Positions 1 to 6,369 of a DNA stretch of 13,287 nucleotides are shown here, one piece after another. Below the pieces are notes generated by a model. It searched no databases, was not told the origin of the DNA, and saw only the letters and a program-made list of their open reading frames with translations. This DNA comes from Candidatus Thorarchaeota archaeon. Lineage in GTDB: Archaea > Asgardarchaeota > Thorarchaeia > Thorarchaeales > Thorarchaeaceae. Within the stretch, counting starts at the first letter, position 1, and each line of letters opens with the position of its first letter. The translations under genes were made by a program, and so were the position numbers. The stretch is from assembly GCA_018238825.1 (NCBI GenBank), contig JABCSP010000030.1, positions 1-13,287 of the forward strand. The letters run 5' to 3'.

Positions 1-492
1 ATAGGCATATGCTTTGCAATTTTGTAGCACCTTACAACCAATAATCGTTACGGACACTAAGAAGAACGGAGCGATTAGAAGTACTAACATATTCAAGAAG
101 TCAAACATTTCAGTTTCTATAACTGACGAGGAGAGCACAGTTAGTATTGAAACTCCAACAATATAACTGCATAATGAACCAATGAACAATGCAACTCGAT
201 TAGTAGACATTTGTTCATTCTCAAAATAATCAATGAACAATAGAAACATGCCTGCAGATGAAAATCCAAAAACACCCATTAGAATAGCTGAATAGTCAGC
301 AAGTGGAGATATAGCATCAGGAGCCAAAAGAGTAGTGGCCATTTTGATAGATTCAACTATACCACGATTGAGTGTTGTGACAACAAGTAGAAGGATAGCT
401 TTTATTCGCGTTTTCTGCCAGCGGTGGACTAGAGTAAATAAGAGGCCCAGATTCACGAAAGCAGATAGAATTCTAGCTATGATTAGATACAC
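1..492 (-). CDS. Multi-pass membrane protein, N-terminal part (runs off left edge)
   Basis: The frame is open without a stop from the left edge of the window to a GTG at 492-490 on the minus strand, with an in-frame TTG directly before it at 495-493. A GAGGG motif lies 6 bases before the TTG and 9 before the GTG, and an in-frame TGA overlaps that motif, so the start is well bounded. The 164 visible residues hold about five hydrophobic segments separated by short polar loops (for example HRWQKTR after helix 1 and DYFENEQMSTNR after helix 3). No catalytic motif is visible. Such N-terminal helix bundles occur as membrane sensor modules of signalling proteins and also in transporters; the missing C-terminus would decide. 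The family is not recognised. Confident that it is coding, not of its role. Confidence 0.7.
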   Translation of the reverse strand, partial: MYLIIARILSAFVNLGLLFTLVHRWQKTRIKAILLLVVTTLNRGIVESIKMATTLLAPDAISPLADYSAILMGVFGFSSAGMFLLFIDYFENEQMSTNRVALFIGSLCSYIVGVSILTVLSSSVIETEMFDFLNMLVLLIAPFFLVSVTIIGCKVLQNCKAYAY

Positions 493-534
493 CAAACGAT
501 TCCCTCAATTTTCTAATGCAATAAAGCATTTACC

Positions 535-547
535 TAAAAATAAACTT
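535..547 (-). promoter_or_regulatory. Possible TATA element for the left-edge membrane gene
   Basis: Read on the minus strand this AT-rich stretch is TAAGTTTATTTTTAGG, lying about 45 bases before the GTG at 492. That distance allows a transcription start about 25 bases downstream and a short leader. It is a weak match, called from composition and position only. Confidence 0.25.
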
Positions 548-606
548 ATTCTGTAAAAAAATAGGCTCAAGAAATGGCATCATCGAAACCGAAGTACGCC
601 AACAAC

Positions 607-635
607 AAACCCCTCAGTAATTGAGTGTGGGGTTT
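607..635 (-). terminator. Hairpin at the 3' end of the 635-1414 gene
   Basis: AAACCCC (607-613) and GGGGTTT (629-635) form a perfect 7-bp stem around a 15-base loop that holds a further TCA/TGA pairing. The stem begins at the last base of the stop codon of the minus-strand gene. On the minus strand it is followed by a T-rich tract (TTTGTTGTTG). This position fits a transcript end or 3'-stabilising hairpin. Confidence 0.35.
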
Positions 636-1414
636 CACACGATTATGTCGACCAGAGGGGTCAAACTAGAGTCGGGTTTTCTACATAGATATATCAAATT
701 CTTGCTAGAATCGCTCTTGTCATGCTCAACCACCCGGTCATCTAAACCACTGATTTTGCGGGCAATATCAAGGATCTCTTGATTTGTCAGACCTAGTCGT
801 TCAGCTACAAGTATCAATCTGGTCTGGGGTCGTTTCTTCACGATTTCTCGTACCAACTGAGTCCAATGGTTCTTCAAAGAGAAACGCAGACTAGAAAGAA
901 CTACAAAATCAAGCAACCATCTGTTTGATGGTTTGCCTATAGGGGTTGGGGTTCCTTTTTGTTCGCCATCGACAGTAGGTGCCAATACATTTCGATGAAT
1001 CATTAGATTCTCTACGAATAATGTGGTTCCGGTTCTTTTTGAATACCAATCGGGATTTCTAGCTCGATGTGTAGTAGAATCAATACTGGGATATCCCTCG
1101 TCCTTCCAGAATGAAGCTGTGAATTCAAATTTCTTCGTCCATCGACTCCATTTTATATAACGAGACTCGTCAAGATTCTGCATCTGTTCTTGTGCTGTTT
1201 TGGAATCAGAAGAAAAGATTCCTGTTGATAATTCTGCTAACAGTGTTTCAGCTATTCCATCATTTCCAGCCAGAAATTCTTTTTCCACCTGTTTCAAAGA
1301 TTCCTCTGCAGATCTCAAATCATCGGGAAAATCCATTTTAGACCTACTCCAATCTGGTACAGTATTGAAATAGCGCGGAAGCACATAAGACAGCTGCATT
1401 AGACTATAGTCCAT
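635..1414 (-). CDS. Soluble protein of unknown family, 259 aa
   Basis: Family not recognised. The protein is hydrophilic, with no signal peptide or membrane segment. Residues about 30-90 are acidic and probably helical (AEESLKQVEKEFLAGND). The middle is rich in Trp, Lys and Arg (YIKWSRWTKKFEFTASFW). Near residues 200-230 the stretch RLGLTNQEILDIARKI has the pattern of a helix-turn-helix, but this alone does not justify calling a regulator. The ATG at 1414 has no ribosome binding site and lies only about 20 bases after the T9 tract of the upstream gene's terminator. The Met at residue 27 has GGAG about 10 bases ahead and is a real alternative start. The gene ends in a hairpin (607-635). Confidence 0.65.
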   Translation of the reverse strand: MDYSLMQLSYVLPRYFNTVPDWSRSKMDFPDDLRSAEESLKQVEKEFLAGNDGIAETLLAELSTGIFSSDSKTAQEQMQNLDESRYIKWSRWTKKFEFTASFWKDEGYPSIDSTTHRARNPDWYSKRTGTTLFVENLMIHRNVLAPTVDGEQKGTPTPIGKPSNRWLLDFVVLSSLRFSLKNHWTQLVREIVKKRPQTRLILVAERLGLTNQEILDIARKISGLDDRVVEHDKSDSSKNLIYLCRKPDSSLTPLVDIIV

Positions 1415-1435
1415 ACAGACAAGACAAGCAGATGC

Positions 1436-1470
1436 AAAAAAAAAGATGAAGGGGACTAATGAGTCCCCTT
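1436..1470 (-). terminator. Intrinsic-type terminator after the LTD gene
   Basis: AAGGGGACT (1449-1457) pairs perfectly with AGTCCCCTT (1462-1470), giving a 9-bp stem with a 4-base loop (AATG). On the minus strand it is followed by nine T residues (complement of A1436-A1444). It lies just downstream of the LTD stop codon and upstream of the 635-1414 gene, so it probably separates the two transcripts. A second palindrome, GATTTCT-T-AGAAATC at 1474-1488, overlaps the LTD stop codon. Confidence 0.55.
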
Positions 1471-1486
1471 TTCGATTTCTTAGAAA

Positions 1487-1963
1487 TCAGTTCTTTCTTG
1501 AGATTGAGTTGTTCACGAAAACTCCAAAGAGTCCCACACCAGTGGAGAGTGTGGTACCACCATTTGATGCACCGGGAGTTGGAGTTGTGAAAGTGGTCCA
1601 AGTGGAACCTCCATCAATCTCACGTCCATAGCTAACATCGTCACTGGAACTTCCATAGGTGTAAGAATCAATGACTGTCACACCGTCGGGATTGATGAAG
1701 TTCACATCATCTCCAGCATTATTCAAAGCAAGATTCGTAGTGCTCCGATAGAACAAAAGATAGCCATGTGCAGGAATCACTGTTCCAGTAGGGATAGTAT
1801 AAGGAATCGTACCACCACCAATCAGGTCGTCAATAACATATCCAGAGATGTCAACATCCACATCGAGAGGATTGTACAATTCTATCCACTCCTCAGTGTA
1901 GAGAGTGTTTGGATGAGGCAAGAATTCTTTAATCAGAATATCATCACCTGAACCTGAAGGCAC
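1487..1963 (-). CDS. Lamin-tail-domain (LTD) protein, probably the 3' part of a broken gene
   Basis: The 158 residues fit the lamin tail domain, an Ig-like beta-sandwich found in secreted archaeal and bacterial proteins. Visible landmarks are DDILIKEFLPHP then EEWIELYNP at the N-terminus, DISGYVIDD, IPAHGYLLFYR, DDVNFINPDG, SYGREIDGG, and the closing TTPTPGASN. LTDs often occur in tandem on cell-surface proteins and may serve in anchoring or in binding DNA or polysaccharide. The only start here is a GTG at 1963 with no ribosome binding site, and there is no signal peptide. Upstream codons in the same frame read as the end of a second LTD repeat as far as a TAG at 2005-2003. It therefore looks like the tail of a longer exported protein rather than a complete gene. 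The last residues (NNSISRKN) show no anchor. Confidence 0.6.
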   Translation of the reverse strand: MPSGSGDDILIKEFLPHPNTLYTEEWIELYNPLDVDVDISGYVIDDLIGGGTIPYTIPTGTVIPAHGYLLFYRSTTNLALNNAGDDVNFINPDGVTVIDSYTYGSSSDDVSYGREIDGGSTWTTFTTPTPGASNGGTTLSTGVGLFGVFVNNSISRKN

Positions 1964-2062
1964 AAAATTCGACGCACTTGGTGTAGGCGAATCAAAAGTT
2001 ACCTAAGAGGATGAACCATCGGTTGCTCTACCATCGCTGATATCATCCCAAGATGAGCTATA
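1964..2062 (-). pseudogene. Remnant of an upstream LTD repeat, interrupted by TAG
   Basis: In the frame of the LTD ORF, upstream codons read YSSSWDDISDGRATDGSSS, then TAG (2005-2003), then VTFDSPTPSASN. The downstream intact repeat reads YGSSSDDVSYGREIDGGST, then W, then TTFTTPTPGASN. The TAG thus sits exactly where the intact copy has Trp, one base change from TGG. Further upstream the match fades. In another reading frame DYSGYVSELNGS resembles DISGYVIDDLIGG of the intact copy, which could mean a deletion plus frameshift. This is read directly from the sequence; the pseudogene status is inference. Confidence 0.55.
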
Positions 2063-2105
2063 GAGCCGTTTAGCTCTGATACATATCCGGAATAGTCTTT
2101 GTAAT

Positions 2106-2132
2106 AAATCTAGAGAGTCGTCTAGATTTTTT
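2106..2132. repeat. Perfect 9-bp inverted repeat, operator- or terminator-like
   Basis: AAATCTAGA (2106-2114) and TCTAGATTT (2121-2129) form a perfect inverted repeat around GAGTCG. On the plus strand it continues into a run of six T (2127-2132). On the minus strand it lies 20-30 bases downstream of a TATA-like box (2150-2158), where the transcription start of the LTD gene would fall. It could be an operator, a 5'-leader hairpin or a terminator. Confidence 0.35.
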
Positions 2133-2149
2133 GAATGAGTGTACGAAAA

Positions 2150-2158
2150 AAATATACA
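2150..2158 (-). promoter_or_regulatory. TATA-like box upstream of the LTD locus
   Basis: On the minus strand the sequence reads GGGTTTGTATATTTTTTTCG. The TGTATATTT core is a reasonable archaeal TATA element and faces the LTD locus. It is the only such element upstream of the remnant, suggesting the original gene began shortly after about 2125. Confidence 0.35.
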
Positions 2159-2216
2159 AACCCAGATTGACCAGTGACCCTGTTCTAGAATCTGTACAGG
2201 TTGTTCTAAACACTAG

Positions 2217-2226
2217 TACTATATCT
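2217..2226 (+). promoter_or_regulatory. Possible TATA element for the 2255 gene
   Basis: TACTATATCT lies about 30 bases before the ATG at 2255. That ATG has no ribosome binding site, so the transcript may be leaderless or nearly so. Weak sequence match. Confidence 0.3.
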
Positions 2227-2254
2227 GAAAGTATCATACTCTAGTCGAAAACTA

Positions 2255-2788
2255 ATGTCAAACAGAAGAATTGTAGCAGCAGTCATTATCCTAGTTACTG
2301 TCCTAGGAATGGGTGTCTATGTATCACTTTCAGGCATACCTCAAGTTCCTCCTCCTTTATCCCCACCGGGGGAGAATCCAGATATCATCATTTCAAACGA
2401 GCTAGAACTATGGGCTGAAGCATTCTATTGGCAAGATTTCATGCCAATCGTACCAGAAGAAGGACCTCCGTTTTTCATAAGAATCTTGGTGAACGTTACA
2501 AACACTGGGAACACCACAGTGAGTGATTTCGATGCGATCAGAACGACAATTTATTTCCATAACAATAGCTTGCCGTTGGTCACACTCAACTTGATTATCG
2601 TTGGAGATCCAATACAAATTAGTCCGGGTGAGAGCATTGTTCTTGAGTTCACCAATGATAGAAACAGCGTTTTCTCTCCGACAATTGAAGAGGGTGCTGT
2701 ACTATATAGTAGAATTCTCATAAGATGGGCTGGTGGATTAGAGGGAATATTGACTACTCCTCCCTCAGCATTAGGCTACACACATTAA
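2255..2788 (+). CDS. Membrane-anchored extracellular beta-sandwich protein, 177 aa
   Basis: Residues 1-5 are charged (MSNRR) and residues 6-27 form one hydrophobic segment, so this is a signal anchor or signal peptide. A proline-rich linker follows (about 29-42, with PPPLSPPG). The rest is beta-strand-rich: FFIRILVNVTNTGNTTVSDF (73-92), alternating strands through YFHN and LNLIIV, then ISPGESIVLEF. The NVTNTGN...ISPGES pattern is typical of CARDB-like or other Ig-like modules on archaeal surface proteins. Three N-glycosylation sequons (N80-V-T, N86-T-T, N103-N-S) agree with an exterior location. There is no ribosome binding site before the ATG. Its 3' neighbour is the MaoC gene, 104 bases on, with no clear functional link. 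The exact role is unknown. Confidence 0.75.
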   Translation: MSNRRIVAAVIILVTVLGMGVYVSLSGIPQVPPPLSPPGENPDIIISNELELWAEAFYWQDFMPIVPEEGPPFFIRILVNVTNTGNTTVSDFDAIRTTIYFHNNSLPLVTLNLIIVGDPIQISPGESIVLEFTNDRNSVFSPTIEEGAVLYSRILIRWAGGLEGILTTPPSALGYTH

Positions 2789-2880
2789 AGGATCATTTTG
2801 CACCTTCAGCGACATTCAATTTCTTCAAATTTAGATACACAACTTACAAATGTTGCTTGATGTGTACAATCATTGAATTT

Positions 2881-2887
2881 GGAGGTG
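2881..2887 (+). promoter_or_regulatory. Ribosome binding site that fixes the MaoC start
   Basis: GGAGGTG, an almost complete Shine-Dalgarno match, lies 5 bases before the TTG at 2893. It supports the TTG over the far-upstream in-frame ATG at 2725 and the ATG at 2908. Confidence 0.6.
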
Positions 2888-2892
2888 CTATC

Positions 2893-3765
2893 TTGTCTGA
2901 TGAGAGTATGAAACTGAACCGAGATTTTCTAGGAAAAGAATACAGTACTGAACCTCAAATCGTGGAGCCAGAAAGTATTCGACAATATGCTCTAGCAACT
3001 AATGATAGGAATCCACGTTATCTGAATGCGGAGTCCGATGCCGAACTTGTTCCGCCTCCGCTCTATCCAGTTGTTTTCTTACCACCAATCCTTGACCAGC
3101 TGGTGGAGGATTCAGAAGAGATGGACCTTAACATCCTAAGGGTTGTCCATGCTGGCCATAAAATGTCATGGAGAGAAACTATACGCCCAGGGGATCAAAT
3201 CCACACCACAACAAAAATCATCAACATGGAACAACGTGGAGTAAACGACATATTGGATATGCTGATTCATTGCAAACGAGGAGAAACCATAGTAGTTGAG
3301 ATGGAATTCCGATTTTTAGTCAGAGGAAAGAAGGTAACAAAAAATGGTAAGCCCAAGGGGAGCGCGCAGGTTATTGAGAGAGGAAAAGTGCTTGCGAAGA
3401 AAACTACAGTCGTCACGGATGACCAGGGCTTAAGATACGCTGAAGCGTCTGGAGACCATAATCCAATTCATATCAGTGATGAGATTGCCAGAAGTGTAGG
3501 ACTTCCCAGCGCTATCCTACAAGGATTATGTACGATGGCTTTCGCGTCCCAAGTGATTGTGGATGAACTCCTAGATGGTGATCCACATCAATTGAAAAAT
3601 ATGGAAGTTCGGTTCTCAAAGCCTTTGCTCATGGACCAGATACTAACGACAGAGGTTTACGATGCAGGAATGAAAGATGATGGAACCCATGTTGTGCACT
3701 TTGAATCGAGAGATGCAAACGACGTTCCAGTATTGGTTCGCGGTGTAGCTGAATTTGTTGAGTAA
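2893..3765 (+). CDS. MaoC-type double-hotdog hydratase/dehydratase
   Basis: A 290-residue MaoC-family protein with two hotdog folds. The C-terminal fold carries the full hydratase-2 signature YAEASGDHNPIH (182-193), with the catalytic Asp188 and His193 five residues apart as in R-specific enoyl-CoA hydratases. The N-terminal fold has the related but degenerate QYALATNDRNPRYL (31-44), in which Tyr takes the place of the His. One active site per two-fold protein is the usual arrangement. The known family reaction is reversible hydration of trans-2-enoyl-CoA (or dehydration of 3-hydroxyacyl thioesters) in fatty-acid or short-chain acyl metabolism. The cytosolic location follows from the lack of signal or membrane segments. 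The start is a TTG with GGAGGTG 5 bases upstream. No other acyl-CoA gene is nearby, so the substrate is open. Confidence 0.85.
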   Translation: MSDESMKLNRDFLGKEYSTEPQIVEPESIRQYALATNDRNPRYLNAESDAELVPPPLYPVVFLPPILDQLVEDSEEMDLNILRVVHAGHKMSWRETIRPGDQIHTTTKIINMEQRGVNDILDMLIHCKRGETIVVEMEFRFLVRGKKVTKNGKPKGSAQVIERGKVLAKKTTVVTDDQGLRYAEASGDHNPIHISDEIARSVGLPSAILQGLCTMAFASQVIVDELLDGDPHQLKNMEVRFSKPLLMDQILTTEVYDAGMKDDGTHVVHFESRDANDVPVLVRGVAEFVE

Positions 3766-3849
3766 GATGGAAACATGTCTTCTTACATCCTTGGGCTGTG
3801 ATTAGGTTAATTAAGTTTCGAGAGAATATAGCCCGGGATACCAAACTCG

Positions 3850-4782
3850 ATGACAAAACAAGAAGAATTCCTAGCCTTGGTAGAGAACGGTGAGCAGAAG
3901 GTTTACCCTGAGAAGTCGATAGACGAAGCACACAGAATTTACGTGCCGATGGTTCTAGGAGGCGCTATAGCCATTATATCTGAGGTTATCCATCTTATCC
4001 ACTTCAATTCACTCTTGATTGAGTTTGTATTCATATTCATGATTTTACCGATACTCGCTGGGACTATTCTCACCATAGTAGCTGGTAGGTCAGTAATCGA
4101 GAACGAAGGTCGATACGGGGTTAGAGGTGTAAACAGAAAAATATTGTCGAAGGCGATTCATTTCCTTGATATGGTTCATCAAGGTCACGCAGATATTGGC
4201 AGTGTAACTAATCCCCCACGACCGGATGAACTTGCAGCATCAATGACTATTGGCTTTGGTTCAGCAGTCTATACTCTAAAGCGAATTGATCCAGACATGG
4301 CTAAGACTTGGTCTTCAACCCTCAGCGAGAAGCTGAACCCAGAGGTTTCATCCAAGACGAAGTGGTTCATGAGAATTACAATATTCGGAACTCTTGCAGC
4401 AATCCCAATTTGTCTCATCGCATGGGTTTTGAACATGATTGGAGTAATCAGCGAGGAACTCTTCAAGTACATCGTAGTTGGTGTAGGTATTGCGCTGATT
4501 ATCCTCATTAGTGCATTGCTTGTGTTTGTAATCACTACATTTCACGAAGAAGCTCCTCAAGGAGTTCTCGATGCACTCTCAGAACCTCAACTTCGAATGG
4601 ACACTGAGATGGTGCTGGATAGAATCATCCAAACAGTCAGGGAAGAGGGACAATACCCGCTCCGAGTGCTAGTCCTAGGTGAATATGAGGAATTGGTCTA
4701 CACTGGACTGACATACACAACATCTAAAGAGCACAAGCTCAAAGCAGCAGTTCTTTTTCCTATGGAACAAGAAAGAAGATAA
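3850..4782 (+). CDS. Four-helix membrane protein of unknown family, 310 aa
   Basis: Family not recognised. A cytosolic-looking N-terminus (1-30, rich in Glu and Lys) precedes two hydrophobic segments at about 31-51 and 55-79. A hydrophilic stretch follows (80-171, including GRYGVRGVNRKILSKAIHF), then two more helices (about 172-197 and 205-230) and an 80-residue polar tail ending in EQERR. The tail alternates strands and helices (YPLRVLVLGEYEELVYTGLTY) and is probably a folded cytosolic domain. An even number of helices puts both ends on the same side. The ATG at 3850 has no ribosome binding site; TTAATTAAGTTT about 35 bases upstream may be the promoter. It converges with the PH-domain gene, leaving 19 bases between the stop codons. 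Confidence 0.75.
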   Translation: MTKQEEFLALVENGEQKVYPEKSIDEAHRIYVPMVLGGAIAIISEVIHLIHFNSLLIEFVFIFMILPILAGTILTIVAGRSVIENEGRYGVRGVNRKILSKAIHFLDMVHQGHADIGSVTNPPRPDELAASMTIGFGSAVYTLKRIDPDMAKTWSSTLSEKLNPEVSSKTKWFMRITIFGTLAAIPICLIAWVLNMIGVISEELFKYIVVGVGIALIILISALLVFVITTFHEEAPQGVLDALSEPQLRMDTEMVLDRIIQTVREEGQYPLRVLVLGEYEELVYTGLTYTTSKEHKLKAAVLFPMEQERR

Positions 4783-4801
4783 TTTCAGCCGAAAAAACAA
4801 T

Positions 4802-5806
4802 TTATTGATAGTTTCTTGTCTGGCGTGATTTGATTTGATTCTTATGCATCCCATTGACCCATGATGCTGGCATGGGCTTCCCAGAACATTTGTACATAAC
4901 ATCCGCTAAAATCCAGGGACCATTCAGTGGTTGCAACAACCAGGGAAATTGGATTGTGTTCTCATTCTTCAAAGGACTCCACTGATATTCCATTGTAGAT
5001 TCGCTACCACCTAATGTAAGAGTGTAGGTGGCGAAGATGCTATCATTTTCAATCTGCCAACGATGAGAGAAGCACCGGATATTGTTCCATTCTACTGTGT
5101 CCACAATTACATTGGACATGAAGCGACCATTTTTCTTTCCCTGTATCCAGAAGTATCCCTGCTTCCCTGCAGCAAATAGAATACCATTTTCGTTATCATT
5201 CCCTCGAAGTGATTCCTCAATAAGGAACGGTTCATTTCCGAGGAACTTCACTGCGTCATGAACCAGCTCGTTATGGGCAGGTAGGTCTCGTAGAATAGTG
5301 TTCAGGTCAAGAATTGCATTACGGGTTAGGCTCTCTGGCATCTGTTCCAAATAGGAATAATCACGAACAGGTGGTAGGTCACTCGCAAAAGCATCAGAGC
5401 TTCTGACCTCTTCTACAACATCAAAGCACCGACGCATCGTAGACTGAAAGTGATTTCTGATTTCTGCCTTGCTTTCTCCACGTTCTCCTCGTGGTTCCTT
5501 GACATCAAAAGATCTGTTTTCACGGGTATGGTTGCCGTATCGATCTAGCTCAATCCCAAGAATCTCGTATCTGTCAGATTTCTTTGGCTCAAAGCTCACT
5601 ATGCAGTCGTAAGGGATTGCTTTCTCAACATGGTATTCTAACTGATTTACTTCTTTCAAAAGGACAACACGGCGACTTGATAGAACAAGAAACCCCTTCT
5701 GTGTTTGACAAACAAGTTGGACATCTTCGTTTGGTAGAAGACTCTGTTTGGCTATCTTGAATTTCTCAGCTCCAGAGGGTCTAAGGTCTTCAGTAGTGTG
5801 AGCCAT
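4802..5806 (-). CDS. Protein with two PH-like modules, 334 aa
   Basis: Residues about 22-100 resemble a bacterial/archaeal PH-like (bPH/GRAM-type) domain: LLPNEDVQLVCQTQKGFLVLSSRRVVLL, then IPYDCIVSFEPKK and YEILGIEL, ended by a helix (SKAEIRNHFQSTMRRCFDVV). Residues about 190-280 look like a second, more divergent copy (NEPFLIEESLRG, GILFAAGKQGYFWI, VEWNNIRCFSHRW, YTLTLGG). PH-like folds bind lipids or proteins; no ligand can be named here. There is no membrane segment. The ATG abuts the TAA of the upstream zinc-ribbon gene, and GGCGGT inside that gene's end can serve as ribosome binding site, so the two are probably translationally coupled. The PH assignment rests on pattern only and is moderate. 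Confidence 0.7.
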   Translation of the reverse strand: MAHTTEDLRPSGAEKFKIAKQSLLPNEDVQLVCQTQKGFLVLSSRRVVLLKEVNQLEYHVEKAIPYDCIVSFEPKKSDRYEILGIELDRYGNHTRENRSFDVKEPRGERGESKAEIRNHFQSTMRRCFDVVEEVRSSDAFASDLPPVRDYSYLEQMPESLTRNAILDLNTILRDLPAHNELVHDAVKFLGNEPFLIEESLRGNDNENGILFAAGKQGYFWIQGKKNGRFMSNVIVDTVEWNNIRCFSHRWQIENDSIFATYTLTLGGSESTMEYQWSPLKNENTIQFPWLLQPLNGPWILADVMYKCSGKPMPASWVNGMHKNQIKSRQTRNYQ

Positions 5807-6268
5807 TTACAGACCGCCTGTTTCCTTTGACATTCCATGTTTTAATTTGGTCATGGGATTTTCTTTCGTCTTGAACCATGCGTCGGGATTCGCATCCTGT
5901 AGCTTTTCCTTGAATAGACCATCCGGGAGTTTGACATGCCCTGACTTCTCCACCTCAATGAATTCCATCCATGGACTCTCTTGCAGGGTTTCTGCTAGCT
6001 TCTCAAGATTCTTTGGAGGATTGTCTACAGCAGAATCAATCACCAGTGTACATTCTTCGCACATGTAGAAGAAACCTGGGAGTTTGACAAGTACCTGAGT
6101 GTGCCTCTTATCACTACGACTAGTCTTCTTGTCGACATGAAACATTCCCACGATTGCGTGGCGTGGGTCTGTATTCATAGGCATATCAACTCCACACGAC
6201 AAGCATACCTTTGGCCATCTAAAAGCGATCACATCTTCTCGATTCTTTTTGTCAGCAAATTTGTACAA
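5807..6268 (-). CDS. Four-cysteine zinc-ribbon-like protein, 153 aa, first gene of operon
   Basis: Two CxxC pairs, C22-x-x-C25 (VCLSCGVDMP) and C70-x-x-C73 (YMCEECTLV), can together bind one zinc in a split ribbon or treble-clef-like fold. The two knuckles are about 45 residues apart. The remainder is hydrophilic, with a Lys-rich end. No membrane segment or enzyme motif is seen. The start is a TTG at 6268 with GGAG (6279-6276) 7 bases upstream; no ATG fits as well. It is the first gene of a two-gene operon with the PH-like protein, with zero bases between stop and start, so the products probably act together, perhaps as a scaffold or adaptor pair (inference). Family not recognised. Confidence 0.75.
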   Translation of the reverse strand: MYKFADKKNREDVIAFRWPKVCLSCGVDMPMNTDPRHAIVGMFHVDKKTSRSDKRHTQVLVKLPGFFYMCEECTLVIDSAVDNPPKNLEKLAETLQESPWMEFIEVEKSGHVKLPDGLFKEKLQDANPDAWFKTKENPMTKLKHGMSKETGGL

Positions 6269-6369
6269 GGGTGAACTCCAAGCCCCAGATTGGTAACTCT
6301 CTGATATGTTATTTTCTATTTTTTATCAACAAACATACTGATTAGGCGTGACTGATATCGGAGTTCATT
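6269..6369. promoter_or_regulatory. Divergent promoter region
   Basis: These 101 bases separate two divergent genes and hold one strongly AT-rich block, TCTATTTTTTATC (about 6315-6327). It is a plausible TATA region in either direction: about 45 bases before the plus ATG at 6370 and about 50 before the minus TTG at 6268. GGAG at 6360-6363, 6 bases before ATG 6370, is the ribosome binding site of the plus gene. Confidence 0.4.

Noticed and set aside
335..556. Plus-strand ORF of 73 aa
   Set aside because: It lies opposite the left-edge minus-strand membrane gene, whose hydrophobic pattern and ribosome binding site are more convincing; the plus translation is basic and featureless.
1404..1601. 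Minus-strand 65-aa ORF with a Cys-rich end
   Set aside because: It overlaps the LTD 3' end in another frame and runs through the terminator hairpin and the T9 tract, which create its Lys and Phe runs.
2003..2005. TAG as a pyrrolysine codon
   Set aside because: The aligned position in the intact repeat is Trp, one base away from TAG, and no pyl genes are in view; nonsense mutation is the simpler reading.
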